A stretch of DNA of 64,000 bases. It comes from Siniperca chuatsi (lineage: Eukaryota; Chordata; Actinopteri; Centrarchiformes; Sinipercidae). The DNA lies in the NCBI RefSeq assembly GCF_020085105.1, contig NC_058052.1, positions 7,921,733 through 7,985,732 of the forward strand. Direction: 5' to 3'. The notes beneath the pieces were generated by a model. That model had not been told where the DNA came from and made no database searches. It saw only the letters and a program-made list of their open reading frames with translations. This document shows, one piece after another, positions 47,091 through 58,600 of this stretch; position 1 is the first letter of the stretch, and each line of letters begins with the position of its first letter. The position numbers and the translations under genes were made by a program.

Positions 47091-47895
47091 GCCTAACCCA
47101 CCCAAAAATCTGATATATCACCATATGAAAATGATGTATGTGTCAATGTATGTCTCTCATCAATATGTGTGCATGCATACGCCACATATATGACGTTTCC
47201 TGTAGAAGAAAAATATCCCAAAATATGGTATATGGAAAATATGAAATTTCTTCTATGTGTATGTATGGTTGATATTGTCTTTACATTTTGTATTAAATAT
47301 ATAAGATTATGTTTATAGCTTACTTTTTGGTTTAAATTATTCAACATCCTTTACCTCTGTGTAATAGAAAAGATATTACACATTAGACAACAAACATATT
47401 GCAAAATTGAATATTGCGTATGATTCTTCATTATCCCTATTCATATTGTGCATACCTAAAGTGATGCATAGTCATATTTTCATTACTTAATATCACAACA
47501 TGCTGTATGTCACACACGTTTTTATGCTGAAATGGTATATATTGCACAGTATATATTCACGTATATTACAACTATATAGATAGAAATATTATTGTACAAA
47601 ACAAACATTTCTGTTACACATAGTTATAGTTGTTAAAAAACATTTATCAAAACATATGTCTGTCACCGCATAGTTCGTTTTTCATATATATGGTTATTTA
47701 CAATATAGGGCCATACATCAAGATTTTTGTATGAGAAAGTAGTCACTTTCACTAGATATATGTTAAGTAACCGGTCATCTTACTGACATTTTGAACTTTG
47801 CCCTTCTTCATACGTCTTCTTTTGCCATGTTAGCTGTTGTAACGTTAGTAAAATGTTCAAAACTATTACCGGAATTTAGCTAAAACGTTGTTGGG

Positions 47896-47904
47896 GGGGC
47901 GGAG
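47896..47904 (+). promoter_or_regulatory. mocos: GC box in the presumed mocos promoter
   Basis: A G-run followed by GGGGCGGAG resembles an Sp1/KLF GC box, about 310 bp upstream of the mocos start codon. No TATA box is obvious. Assignment to mocos is by position only. Confidence 0.3.
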
Positions 47905-48209
47905 ATAGTCAAAAGCTAGCTTGTCACATGATTGCAACGCAGTTATTACAACTGAGTTTCGATTATTTATTGACCAATATATGTCTGGTGGTTTCCCAGC
48001 TCGTTTTCCCTTCAACAAAAACTCAACTTTGCTGGAGTTAGAGACTTGTGACTTCTCATATGTTATGAGTATACAGGGTTATGAAACCGTCCTACCAGTA
48101 AATAGTCTCGAGGACTTCAAAAGCTCCGCACTGCGCACGGAAACCCTGAAAAATGTCAGAGTATCAAAGTAGTTAGTAGTTAAAGTGTATGTTGAAATGT
48201 GAGCGAGAG

Positions 48210-51200
48210 ATGGAGTTCCAAAAACTATGCACTTTTGAAACTTTTAAGCAGGTCTGGAGTCACTACGGGTACGAGGGAAACTTACAAGACGTGATTGAGA
48301 AGGAGTTCACACGGACTAAAGGTAATGGTTGTGTTCAGTCATGAGTAGCAGTGGCAGGCTAGTCTTCGCTGTTAGCTGAGCGCTTACATGGCTGCTCGTT
48401 TATCGTTAACAGGAATAACATATCTGGATCACGCAGCAGCTACTCTGTACCCCGAGTCTCTGGTCAGGGACTACTGCCAGGACATTTCAAGGAATGTGTA
48501 CGGTGAGAGAAGACACGTCAAAATCCTATCAAGTGTTATTTTTACGAGTTTATTTGTTTCTTATTTTGTCATACAATTCAAAAGCATTTAAGTGTTGTTA
48601 AATGTCCCAATAGGAAACCCTCACAGCCATAACCCCAGCAGCAGATTGACACATGACACAGTGGAGAGGGTCAGATACAGGTAAAGGCTATTCATGCCCT
48701 CAGAAGCCTTTATGATGGGTCCATGTGATGCTGACTCTGAATGGTACTTTGAGTAAAAAAAGAACATTTTCTTACAGGGTATTGCAGCATTTTAACGCCA
48801 CCCCTGAGGAGTACTCTGTGATTTTCACTTCTGGATGTACAGCCGCTCTCAAATTAGTGGCTGAGAGCTTTCCCTGGAGGCCACCGACTGAGAGCGAAGC
48901 AGGGAGTCACTTCTGCTACCTCACTGACAGCCATACCTCTGTAGTTGGCATAAGAGGAGTGACTTCTGGCCGAGGGGTAGTTACCCTGCCTGTCTCCCCG
49001 CAGGAAGTGGAAAACAGGGCAAAGGATGAGGCTCAAGGTGAAGATGTTATTTGCCAAACGCCGCATCTCTTCTGCTACCCAGCACAGAGCAACTTCTCTG
49101 GAAGGAAGTATCCCCTTAGCCATGTGAAAGGCATCCAGGCGAGACGCCTGTACCCAGCATGTGACCACCAAGGCCACTGGTTTGTGCTGCTCGATGCAGC
49201 CTCTCATGTCAGCTGTTCCCCTCTAAACCTACAGGACTGCCCTGCTGATTTCATTCCCATCTCCTTCTACAAGATGTTTGGCTTCCCTACAGGTCTGGGG
49301 GCCCTTCTTGTCCGTAACGACACAGCAGGTAAACTAAAAAAGACTTATTTTGGAGGAGGCACAGCAGCAGCTTACCTTTCTGGCGAAGATTATTATGTGC
49401 ATGCGGCAAACATTTCTGACAGGTAAAGTACTGTACAAGCCTGCCAAATGCTAGATATTCTCTGAAAGCTCACAGTTCTATAGCTCCTGCATCCTTATTC
49501 TGCAATGTTTTCTTTCTCCCTGATAAAGATTTGAAGATGGGACTGTCTCTTTCTTGGACATCATTGCTGTAAATCACAGTTTTGAAGCTCTTTACAGGAT
49601 CACAGGTAGTGTAACAGAGCATGTTGATTCATAGAAAAACATAAAACATAAACATAATGCATATGCAAGTTGTTCATAATGATAATCTACTTCAGGTTAA
49701 CATCAACAGTGCCCCTGTCTTTATCTCGTTTTTCCTTCAGGGGGCATGCACAACATCCAACAGCACACATTTGGCTTGGCACGCTACACTTACATGCTGC
49801 TGTCAAGTCTTTGCCATGGCAACGGGCGACCAGTGGCTCAGATATACACCGAAGGCCAGTTTGAGAGTCCAAGCACACAGGGAGCAATCCTAAACTTCAA
49901 CCTCATGGATTCTCATGGACAGATAATTGGATATTCTCAGGTGCATTCAATAAATATGAGTATAACAGTTTAATTACTGCATGTTTATGTGTAGGCAAGT
50001 GCTGGTGAATATTGTAAGAATTCCTCTTTTGCCCTCAGGTGGACAGAATGGCCTGTCTGTTCAATATCCATGTGCGCACAGGTTGCTTCTGCAACACCGG
50101 GGCCTGTCAGTCATTCCTCGGGATCACCAATCAGCAGATGAGGAGAAACCTGCAGGTAAGAGATCAAGGCATAGGAAAAATATCAAAGTCTGTTAAGGTC
50201 ATGTGTAGGTAGAATAAAACATTGTCTTTTTCTCTTCAAGGCCGGCCACGTCTGCGGGGACAGCATCGACCTGGTGGACGGCCAGCCGACCGGATCTGTT
50301 CGCGTGTCCTTTGGCTACATGTCAACATTTGAAGACTGTCAAAAGTTCCTGAACTTTGTTGCTGAGTGCTTCGTACAGAAACCAGTCACAGTGGACCAAG
50401 TGAGACTAGAGAAGCTAAAAGCAGCTACAGCAGCATCCCAGGGCTTAAATGAAGATCCTCCAATCAAAATCACTAATGGAAAAATACACAAAGTAGATGA
50501 GAAGGAGAAGCCTACAGAAGTATCACTGAGGGGGTTTGGACACAGAGATTCAAACAGCCACAGGGAGGCTTATACTCTGACCAACATCTACATATATCCC
50601 ATCAAATCATGTGGAGCATACGAGGTTTGAGGATAACCCAAACATTTCTTTCTTTCACTTTTGTCTGTCTCTGTCTCTCCTATTTCTTTCCTCTGTTTTG
50701 ATTTGACTGTGCTCTTCTTCATGCAGGTCCACGACTGGCCAGTGGGACCGCTGGGTTTACTGTATGACAGAGGCTGGATGGTGGTGAATGGAAACGGCGT
50801 GTGCCTGAGTCAGAAGAGAGAGACGCGTTTATGCCTCATTCGCCCACAAGTCCACTTTCCCTCAAACAAATTGCTCCTGCAGGCATCAGGTCAGACAGTC
50901 ATTGAAAATAAACACACTGCTTAACCAAGAGAAATTTCAATCAGTCAGATTTTCTGCCATAGATTCTCTTTGTTAGAAGATTAATATTTTTTTCTGTTGC
51001 CCTGCAGGGATGGATACCATTTCGGTTCCCCTGGAAAACAACACTCAAACGCACACTAGCTATCGGGTGTGTCAGAGTAAAGTTTGTGGTGACAGGTAAG
51101 CTGGCAATGTTAAAACATCTGAATGCAGCAGCTGCAGGAAATGCTGTGACACATATCATTTGTTCCATATTTTTCACTCATATCAATGCATTCTCTCACT

Positions 51201-54014
51201 CCATTGTTCTTGACGCTACCTTTCTACAGTGGATGGCATTGTAGGGCCTCCTGCTCTCAATTCCTGTTATGTACAATTTTTTAATGGCAGCAAACAAAGA
51301 GCAAGAGATGATATTAATCTCCTCAGATACCAGCATGACGAGTCACAAGTTAAAAAAAGCTATTCATCCAGTGATTCTTGGAGTAGATGTCACACCGAAT
51401 AGTAAGCAGCATCAAACTCTGTAGATTTCCCTCGGGGCTCAAGAACATAATCCTCCTCCTTCCCTCAGGGTGGAGACTGTCGACTGTGGGGATGAGGCTG
51501 CATCATGGCTTTCAGACTTCCTTGGACAGCCATGCCGCCTGATAAGACAAAGTCCTGATTTTACCCGAGACATGAAGAAGAGGCCTAGTGCAGGTTCTTA
51601 TATAAGTATATTCACCTGGTCTCCCCAGCTCTCATTTGTTTACCCTGGATTTATCTGTCATACTGTACATGAGCAATGCAAGGTCATGTTTCCTGCAGAT
51701 ACTCCCTGATTGTTGTGGCTGTGACCTTGAAATTTCATCTTTTTCTGCTTTTGCAAGTTGCAAACTCTGTTTAAAAGCATCAGTTTACTTCGTAAAAGAA
51801 AATGTGAAATTCAGGCTGAAGTTGGGCAATACAATATACCCGTACCCCAGGTAGGTAGAAAGCTTGTGAGTAACTCAACTAATTAAAAACAAAACAAAAC
51901 AGAAATTACAATTTGATTAAAACAATGTCCTCACATAGGATCAGCTACAACACCTGAACTCCAGCTATTGTGATTAAGAGTGCATTGAAACTGTTAGCAA
52001 GAGAGCAGAGAAGTTGAAACAGTTAGCTTAACCTAATGGCTAAATGGTTGAAATAGCTTACGGCAATAGATAAATGCTTGAAATAGCTAAAAGTAATGGA
52101 TACATACTAGTAATTAAAATAGCTAGCTTCTGCCACTGAAAGTGTTAGTAGCAGGAATGCAGACTTGACCAAACTGACTGAAAAAATATTGTAACAATAT
52201 TCACTTTTATATCATTACATGAACATATTTGGAACATGACAGTGGTGTCGATGAAGGGTTCTTGAGTTCATCTGATAGGGCTGTGGGGGTACGCTGACAA
52301 AAAAAGGCACTGATACATATATCATCAGACAATAGGGATTTGTAAAACGTCAGAGATTTTGTTAAACCGCTTATAACTAGGTAGCTATTGGTCCTCCATC
52401 AGTCTTGACTCATATCAGGGACTAAAAGTCAGGATATTTGGGGATTTTTAGTCCCTAGTTTGAGTCAAGCTCCAAAAACACTGGAGCCGACACTTCCCAT
52501 AATGCAACTCGACAGTGTTTCTTTCGTTAGCTCTTCCCTGGCTGCTAAATAGCCACGTCTTTCAAATTCCTCATCACTAGTTTGTAACACAGGCTTTCTG
52601 TTCAAATCTGTAGTCTCTAAATCCCAAGCTGAGATAACCCTTAGGACATCATCAAGGTTACTGTCTTAACCTTTCCAAAGCTCCCTCCAGAGCCACAGAA
52701 GACATTATACAACTGTTTTCACAGTCTGAGTAGTACTCCTCATGACAAGTAACTGACCCTCATGTGTAAAATTGTTAGAGCGCTCCTTTTATATCTAGAA
52801 CTGTATTAGGCTTCAGCTGGCAATTTTGCAGCTATGAGCAGCACTGCTTTATGGCATTATTGAGTTCACAGGTCTATTGCATTAATATGATAAATTATCT
52901 TAGTTTTTGAGGTCCTTCATTCACTGGATGAGCCATTTCCCATCTGGCTATTTTATCTATAAACAAACACTGAATTTCTAAATTTAATTACTGTATCATA
53001 ATATATATTAATATTTAACAAAACAATCCCATCACAAGGTCCATTTTGCAGCTTTTGATCGTTTCACACTATCTTTCTCAGCAGATGGAGTTTGCCCAGT
53101 TGTCATTGAATTGTAGATTGAATTTACATTTTCAGAGCATTTCAAGAACTTATTGTTGACTTATAAATTGAGATTGGTACTGCTGTATAAAATTACATAC
53201 ACAGTGATAGAAGATGTCACCCATCCTTGATTCATGTATGTTGAATTGTGAGTGCACATTTTTATCAATATTTCCAAATCCCCCCCCCGTTTTACAGTAG
53301 AACCTCAATTTTCAGGCTCTTTGAGGATGCAAGCTGCTCAAACCAGAGATCAGAATAAATCTCTGGGGTAATAAAAAGTCTTTCCCCTTCTAGGTGCCAC
53401 CTCCACGTCCCTCTCCCTGGTGAATGAAGCTCAGTATCTCATGATCAACCGTGCTAGTGTGGAGCTCATTCAGAAACTAATGAGCAGCAGGTTTGAACAT
53501 ATGATGTGTTATTCAAAATACACGATTCTCTAGTGAAAATCATCAGGATGTGTCGACGCCCATGCATTTACATTACAGTGGATCATTTACGTAGCGTGGC
53601 AGAATAACATGCAATTTCCACGTTCCCTTTCTCAGGCAGGATGTCTCTGAGGCCGATCAGCTCCTTGACACACAGAATGTCATTAGCCGCTTCCGAGCCA
53701 ATTTAGTCATCGCTGGAGTAGAACCATTTGAGGAAGATAATTGGTCACACTTGATTATTGGCAACACTCAATTCATGGTGAGCTGACACTTTGAGATAAA
53801 TGATGAAATCTTCAAAAGCATTGAATTTGATTTCTCAAAAATGAACATGCTCCCTGTGTGATTAACCCAAAGGTCGCAGGTCTGTGTGGAAGGTGCCACA
53901 TGGTTGGAGTGGACCAGGACACTGGGACCAAGACAAAAGAGCCGCTAATGTCTCTGTCGGCCTACCGCACTGGGAAGGTCAGTCAAAAACAATCACTGCT
54001 TGTTCATGTAAATA

Positions 54015-54060
<46 letters not shown>

Positions 54061-54240
54061 TGGCAGTGGTGGGCGGGGGAAGTGCATATGCATGAACAGA
54101 TAAATCACTCTGCCTGTTATTTTATACATTTTCAGGTGACTTTTGGTGTGTACCTGACCCATCAGCTACCAGAGGGCTTCACAGCAGGCAGAGTCCTCGC
54201 TGCTGGTTCCCTCATACAGCCTGAGCCACACAGTTCTTGA
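48210..54240 (+). CDS. mocos: Molybdenum cofactor sulfurase (spliced, complete coding region)
   Basis: Exons: 48210-48321, 48413-48502, 48614-48680, 48778-49422, 49529-49605, 49741-49940, 50039-50155, 50241-50624, 50727-50889, 51008-51095, 51469-51593, 53394-53490, 53636-53777, 53873-53977, 54136-54240. They sum to 2,517 nt (838 residues plus stop; human MOCOS has 888). The enzyme uses cysteine to convert Moco to its sulfurated form, needed by xanthine dehydrogenase and aldehyde oxidase. The N-terminal half is a class-V-aminotransferase-like PLP domain: YLDHAAATL, the TDSHTSVVG block, SFYKMFGFPTG with the presumed PLP lysine at about residue 255, and the Cys-rich TGCFCNTGAC motif (412-420) carrying the presumed persulfide cysteine. 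The C-terminal half has the MOSC N-terminal barrel (IYPIKSC) and MOSC domain (SLVNEAQYL, FRANLVI, GRC). Start is the first ATG, MEFQKL, before a conserved GYEG...EF block. Exons 8, 11 and 12 use weak donors (GTTTGA, GTTCTT, GTTTGA). Confidence 0.97.
51841..52312. mobile_element. hAT-type MITE, third copy, degraded, in mocos intron 11
   Basis: The segment shares the interior (GAGTAACTCAACTAATTA; GTGTCGATGAAGGGTTCTTG; GGGGGTACGCTGACAAAAAA) with the copies at 1,688 and 39,804, in the same order. Its terminal repeats are eroded, so the limits are approximate. Confidence 0.6.
52440..52790. mobile_element. Fragment of the same TTAA-type element, in mocos intron 11
   Basis: CAAGCTCCAAAAACACTGGAG...CCCATAATGCAACTCGACAGTGT and GTCTGAGTAGTACTCCTCATG...GTGTAAAAT match the beginning and end of the 17,635-18,642 element in order. 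The interior is shorter and the outer ends are degraded. It directly follows the third hAT copy. Confidence 0.6.
54018..54058 (+). repeat. (TG)n microsatellite in mocos intron 14
   Basis: A pure run of about 41 bp of TG. It starts 41 bp after the exon 14 donor. Confidence 0.97.
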
Positions 54241-55608
54241 AGGAGTCATCTGCACCATCCTGGTTACATCTTTGGTCATTTCTCCACTGCACGTCCTAAG
54301 AGAGTTTCTTTTCTTCGTCTGTGTAGCCCTGGTGGCTTTTGTCCTCTCAAATGTCCTTTTCATACCAGAGCATTCAGAGATTCTATCCATGTCTGTTTTG
54401 ATGGAAAATGAACAAGATTTTTAGATTTTTCCCCAATGTTTACCTTCTTAAAATGTGTGCTATAAAGTAGATGTGAAGTATTAGGCAAAAATTATAATTT
54501 GAATGTGTTATGGTATTTGAGCCAAAACATGTCATGTTGATGCAATAATTGTTGATCATGTTAACCTCCTAGACAGTTCTTCCTCTGTTTATTCCCATGG
54601 AGGATTATATTTCTATTTATTCCACACACACCACCACTGATACTGCTGCCACAAATCTAAAACTTATTGTTCCCTGTAATGGAAAAACCTCCCAGACACT
54701 CTGCATATGCCAATAATGGGGATTCTAAACAAAAGCTGAACTTAACATATAGATGGATGATGAATTAAAGGAAGTGCCTACATAAAGTGTATTAGTAAGG
54801 TGTTGGACTACCGTGAGCCTCCAGAACAGCTTCAGGGCTCCTTGGCATGGATTCTCCAAGTCGCTGGAACTCTGGAGGGATGAACACCATTTGTCCAAAA
54901 GATATTCCCTCATATGATCTTTTCATAGGCCATAGGATATGATTCACATCTTTTTCATACTCATCAAACCCTTCAGTGGCTCATTTACTCTGTTTTTTCC
55001 TTCACTGTGTCACCCTTTACCTCTTGCACTCTGACGATGATTGTTGTTGTGAAATTGTTTTTAATCAGTGATGTTTTTTGCTTCTGTTGTTTTATATATG
55101 TATTTTATTTTTTTTATTTTTCCTGTGGACTTTTAATGTCTGACATAAATTGAATATAAATGTATTTCACTAACAGCATACTTACAACAGTACCATAATC
55201 GAGGCATTGACTCTATATTTCCATTTGTAATTTTATAAGGTCATTTGTATAATTAAACACCTATTTTAATTGCATTGCAAAAGTCTGCTTTTTGTGTCGA
55301 CATAACTTTCAGTGCCAGACCAGTACAAAGGGGAAGTAAATAGTGGTTAACAGTATGCAATACACCGTGTGCTGTGTTTAAGGTGGCGTCATGTGTAACG
55401 CGTGCTTTGTAATATATCATACAGTAGGGAAAGCAGTGCTACCTTAACAATCCCAGGCACCTCCCCTTCCTCGCGATTAAACTGTAACTGCTAAGTTACT
55501 GTGATCAAAGTTTTTGTTTGCCACTAACCAAGGGTCGGAAAAGCTGTTTGACCGGGCCGGTGTGAATTTATATCAAAGTGTGTTGTACTTGAATAATACT
55601 GACGTTAA
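54241..55608 (+). other. mocos 3' UTR / intergenic region / ABHD12-like promoter
   Basis: Possible mocos poly(A) signals are weak (ATTAAA at about 54,765). A repeat lies at 54,775-54,930. The last 150 bp before the ABHD12-like ATG are somewhat richer in G+C (GACCGGGCCGG at about 55,550) and probably hold its promoter and 5' UTR. Confidence 0.45.
54775..54930 (+). repeat. Teleost interspersed repeat downstream of mocos
   Basis: TAAGGTGTTGGACTACCGTG, CAGAACAGCTTCAGGG, CTCCTTGGCATGGATTCTCC and GAGGGATGAACACCATTTGTC match a repeat seen in many fish genomes. It may be part of the mocos 3' UTR. Confidence 0.55.
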
Positions 55609-58600
55609 ATGATGAAGAGGAGGCTCGTTAAACAGGCGGATTCATCCTCTGCGGCCAGCGGAGTCCAGAGGACCGCCAGAGTCCAGAGGAAGGACGGGAC
55701 ACCGTGAGTTAACTAGCTTACTTGTTAGCTCACTTGTGGACATGTGGGGTGTTTGCTGTTATCAGTGTTGTTCTAAAGTGGTGCTCAGGTTGTCATGTGA
55801 ACTAAGTTTTTTTGAAGATGGCTGATTATTGCTTTTCTGTCAAAAGCTCAAGTTTGTAAATTAATCGAGCATGTAAGTAGAGTGACGTTTACCAGGTGAC
55901 AACATGGGTGACGCCCCCATGGGACAAGACGTGTACTGATTTAGTTAGAAATACTTTTTCTGTTGTAGCAGGGCGATATACAGTAACAGAGCAAGAGCAT
56001 GGCTCATGTAGCAATAGCAAGATACAGTAGTGATAGAACACTGTAAGTATATGAAACAAAATATATCAAACAACTCAAAGGGTGTATCAAATAGTTATTA
56101 ATAAACATAAAAAATGTAGGACATGTGTATGTATTAAACAGGTAAACACCACAAGTGGAAGGGATGCTTAAATGGACAGACAAGTTCTGACTGTAATGCA
56201 GTTCCTGGAAGTGTTGTCAAGTGATTTGTTGTGAAGGCTTGAAAATGTTCTGAAAAACTGTGAATATCTCTAAACTTTAGTAGAAGTCGTGATTTATTAT
56301 CTTCATATTCAGAGTTCTGGTTGCAAACTTAAAAGATAACAAGTTGCATGAATTATTTGGTAAACTAGGCTACTACAGGTGTGAGCAGACACCTGTTGTG
56401 CAGAGCGGTTGTCCAGTAAAACAAAGGTTGCGTTACATCACACTGCAGTTGTGCATTCATTAAAAATGTGGTGTGAGCTTTTGGACATCTTCCAGAAAAG
56501 ATTTGGAAGTGAATAGTAAAGTAAAAGTGTTAACTCTGGACAGATGAGCTGACAGTTTGATGCCTGCTGAAATGAATGACCTCCTATATGTTTCCCTCCA
56601 GCAGTGTGGAGAAATCAGTCTTCAACTAAAATGGCTCTTCTGGCTGATTAGAGTGTTAATGGAGGGGGTGGGATGTATTGTCCATTAATTGGCAATAGTC
56701 TGAATAGCATCCTCTTTTCTGCTGTTGCCTCTAGGGAGTCAAGACTGACTCCAATGACAGCCTGCCTGCTTGATTAGATTATTCAGTTCTTCTCTCCCAT
56801 ATTAATGTGTCCATATTAATGCTGCAACCACAGACTGGTTGGACATGTGCGGAGCAGCTCTGTACTTGCCAATGGGCCTAAGTGTATATCTGTTGCAGCA
56901 GTATTTTTTTTTTAAATTTTGCCTACATGGAGCTGCAGGTGGTTCTTTTTGCACCACTCAACAAAGTCATCCACCACACCCTCATCCTCCCCTCCCCTCA
57001 CTTTATGCACCTCATAGAGGTGATCACTACGTTTACTGACAAATCTTTATCAACAAATCTTCAAAGTGAATGAATTACCACCGTCACAGACCGAATTAGT
57101 AGCTTTTAGCGGTGGAGCACCGTTGCAAGCTCAGCAGTGATTCACAGTTTGTTACTTCCTTGTTAACAGACAGTGAAAGCCACAGAAACAATCATAATCT
57201 GATAAATGTCATAAATAATAGGCTGCTGAACTATTAACCTGATAAACAGTGCTTGTATAGGCTACTTTTGTACTTGAATGAACGTGAAAGCTTGGACTGG
57301 CAGACTTGAACGTACTACTGAAGACATTGGGCGTATGAACGATGATGCGTTCAGTTACTGACGTACACACGTTCAAGCGCATTTCAACAGTGATGCGACT
57401 GCTTCACTTAGGGAAAAAAGTGAACAAACAACATAGTCAGTGAATACGAATCTTTGAACTGAACTGAATGAAAGTGATTCATGATTTCCACCTCTAGCAC
57501 CTCGCCACTGCTGAGTCATCCAAAAACTTCTGCAGCTAAAATGAAGCAGAGTTGCAGCTGAAGTCAGATGAGAGGCGGGAGTGAAACTTTTCTAATGCTG
57601 CCATAGTGGTAATTTAGTGTGGAGACACTTGTTCAGACTGGACAAGTGTTGATCAGGGAGTGTGAGCTGATCTGGCTCTGAAGAGGGGCTTGAAAATCAC
57701 CAATAATCAATAACAACTATTGTTAAATTAACAGATGGTGATGCAGTGCTCTTAACACAGCTAATCATCAGTTGTAGTCTGTTATAGTTTGGCTTAGTTA
57801 TAAAAATGGCAATACAACAAATATTTGCGTTACTTGGAGACCACCTGGAGACGTATGAAGGGCCCCTAGAGGATCATCTGCCTTTACTGACATAAGATAT
57901 GTAAGATAACGGTTAGATGTCGTCACACTGGTTTTATCGCTGTCTGTTCTCAGGTCCCGATGGTGGCTGAAAAGAGGCTTATTGGCCCTCTTTGTTATCT
58001 TCATTTTGGTGCCTTTCTCGCTGAGAATACTCCCAGGATTAATCCAGCACCTTGTTTACACTCACAGAAGTAAGTGAATTCCCTATCTGGCTCTTAGAAG
58101 TACTGTAAATCCTCACGTTGCTCACAAAAAAAGAGCCCTCCTCTTTTCTGTTCCTGTTTGTAGTCAGGGTGCCACTCTTTGTTGACCTCAGCCGACCTGC
58201 TGATCTCTCCCTTAATCACACCATCAACATGTACTTAACATCAGAGGAAGGAATCTCCCTTGGTGTATGGTGAGTATAAGTCAAGTTCAACATTTTCTTC
58301 CTTTTCTAGCGTAGCTATAAAAAGGCTGAGACTGTTTTTTAATGATCCAATTATCAGTTGTGTCTCTAAGCGCGTGTTTTGAACTGTTCAAGGCACACAG
58401 TGCCTGAAAGTCAATGGAAAGAAGCGCAGGGGAAGGACTTGGCATGGTACCAGAACAGTTTAAGTGATGGAAGACCAGTTTTCATATATCTTCATGGGAA
58501 CACAGGCACAAGGTATGATAAATAATGCATTTGTATTATAGTTGGCTGCTGAAGAAGCAGAGAGTAAAAGTGCCACACAGCTAGATATATTTGGGGTTTT

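Larger units (their letters stand above)
41980..48209. other. Divergent intergenic region between pcbp4 and mocos
   Basis: An acceptor at 41,981-41,980 (minus strand) implies at least one upstream non-coding pcbp4 exon somewhere here. The G+C-richer block at about 44,870-45,080 is a candidate for it, but no donor could be chosen with confidence. The region also has the MITE at 43,077, the duplication at 45,660-47,090, an A+T-rich stretch at 47,100-47,750 and the mocos promoter near 47,900. Confidence 0.5.

Noticed and set aside
47921-48172. Open frame just upstream of mocos
   Set aside because: It starts at TTG rather than ATG; from its first ATG (about 47,981) it is only about 60 codons, unrelated to any family I know, and not in continuity with the mocos start. 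At most a uORF.
48854-49207. 117-codon antisense open frame
   Set aside because: Antisense shadow of mocos exon 4, whose sense frame matches the MOCOS family throughout.
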